Positions 63,909 through 64,000 of a stretch of DNA of 64,000 bases are shown here, one piece after another (positions within the stretch are counted from its first letter, which is position 1; each line of letters opens with the position of its first letter). The position numbers were made by a program, and so were the translations under genes. Origin of the DNA: Caprimulgus europaeus. Taxonomy: Eukaryota; Chordata; Aves; Caprimulgiformes; Caprimulgidae. The notes below the pieces were generated by a model. That model did not search any database. It worked only from the letters and a program-made list of their open reading frames with translations, and was not told the origin of the DNA. The stretch lies in the NCBI GenBank assembly GCA_907165065.1, contig OU015523.1:13329834-13393833 (forward strand), in the 5' to 3' direction.

Positions 63909-64000
63909 CTACTGGCTTTCAGGAGATCTGCTTCGTGCCTGCTCTTGTCTTCTGTAAGCTCTTGTAATACTGTATATACCGCTACCCAAGAAGACCAGGG
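63909..64000 (-). CDS. SLC19A2: SLC19A2, thiamine transporter 1 (last 29 codons, partial)
   Basis: At the right edge, in minus orientation, one frame reads LVFLGSGIYSITRAYRRQEQ and then ARSRSPESQ before TAG at 63911-63909. It aligns with the end of human SLC19A2, where the last membrane segment VVFLASGAVSVMKKCRK is followed by a short charged tail. The N-terminal rest of the exon and gene lies beyond the window. SLC19A2 carries thiamine across the plasma membrane. The match is short, but gene order (SLC19A2 is the next gene upstream of CCDC181 in human, same strand) supports it strongly. The cytoplasmic tail is poorly conserved. Confidence 0.82.
   Translation of the reverse strand, partial: LVFLGSGIYSITRAYRRQEQARSRSPESQ

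Noticed and set aside
1-64000. CRISPR arrays, operons, phage or bacterial elements
   Set aside because: None seen. Split genes and CR1 repeats show vertebrate nuclear DNA. The tandem repeats present are too few and too short to be arrays.

Overview
This window is vertebrate nuclear DNA, almost certainly from a bird. It has split genes with GT-AG introns, CpG-island promoters, several CR1 LINE fragments with the typical avian 3' end, and one solo LTR of a kind I associate with Neoaves. I found no bacterial, phage or CRISPR features. The gene order matches human 1q24.2: NME7, BLZF1, CCDC181, SLC19A2. Gene names come from comparing translated exons with remembered human proteins. Exon borders were placed by hand from splice sites and reading-frame continuity.

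Layout: (1) 1-37778, minus strand: the 5' part of NME7, coding exons 1-6 (residues 1-216: the DM10 domain and most of the first NDK domain). The second NDK domain lies beyond the left edge. Introns make up nearly all of this stretch and hold CR1 copies, a solo LTR at 21864-22448, short tandem duplications and simple repeats. (2) About 37340-38340: a CpG island acting as a divergent promoter for NME7 (left) and BLZF1 (right). (3) 38000-47730, plus strand: BLZF1 (golgin-45), complete, predicted 397 residues in six coding exons. (4) About 48335-57500, minus strand: CCDC181, complete coding sequence of predicted 519 residues in five exons, converging on BLZF1, with a second CpG island (56930-57720) as probable promoter. 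(5) 57840-61480: intergenic, with one CR1 copy. (6) About 61485-64000, minus strand: the last 29 codons and probable 3' UTR of SLC19A2, a thiamine transporter.

The genes do not form a pathway. NME7 (gamma-tubulin ring complex, cilia) and CCDC181 (sperm flagellum, microtubules) are both linked to cilia, and the CCDC181 island carries two RFX X-box-like motifs. BLZF1 is a Golgi matrix protein and SLC19A2 is a membrane thiamine carrier. I saw no convincing previously undescribed system. The best leads are regulatory: the X-boxes, the TFAP2-like tandem palindromes, the BLZF1 upstream ORFs, a weak BLZF1 splice donor that predicts a short isoform, and an unclassified repeat-like block near 25.1-25.8 kb.
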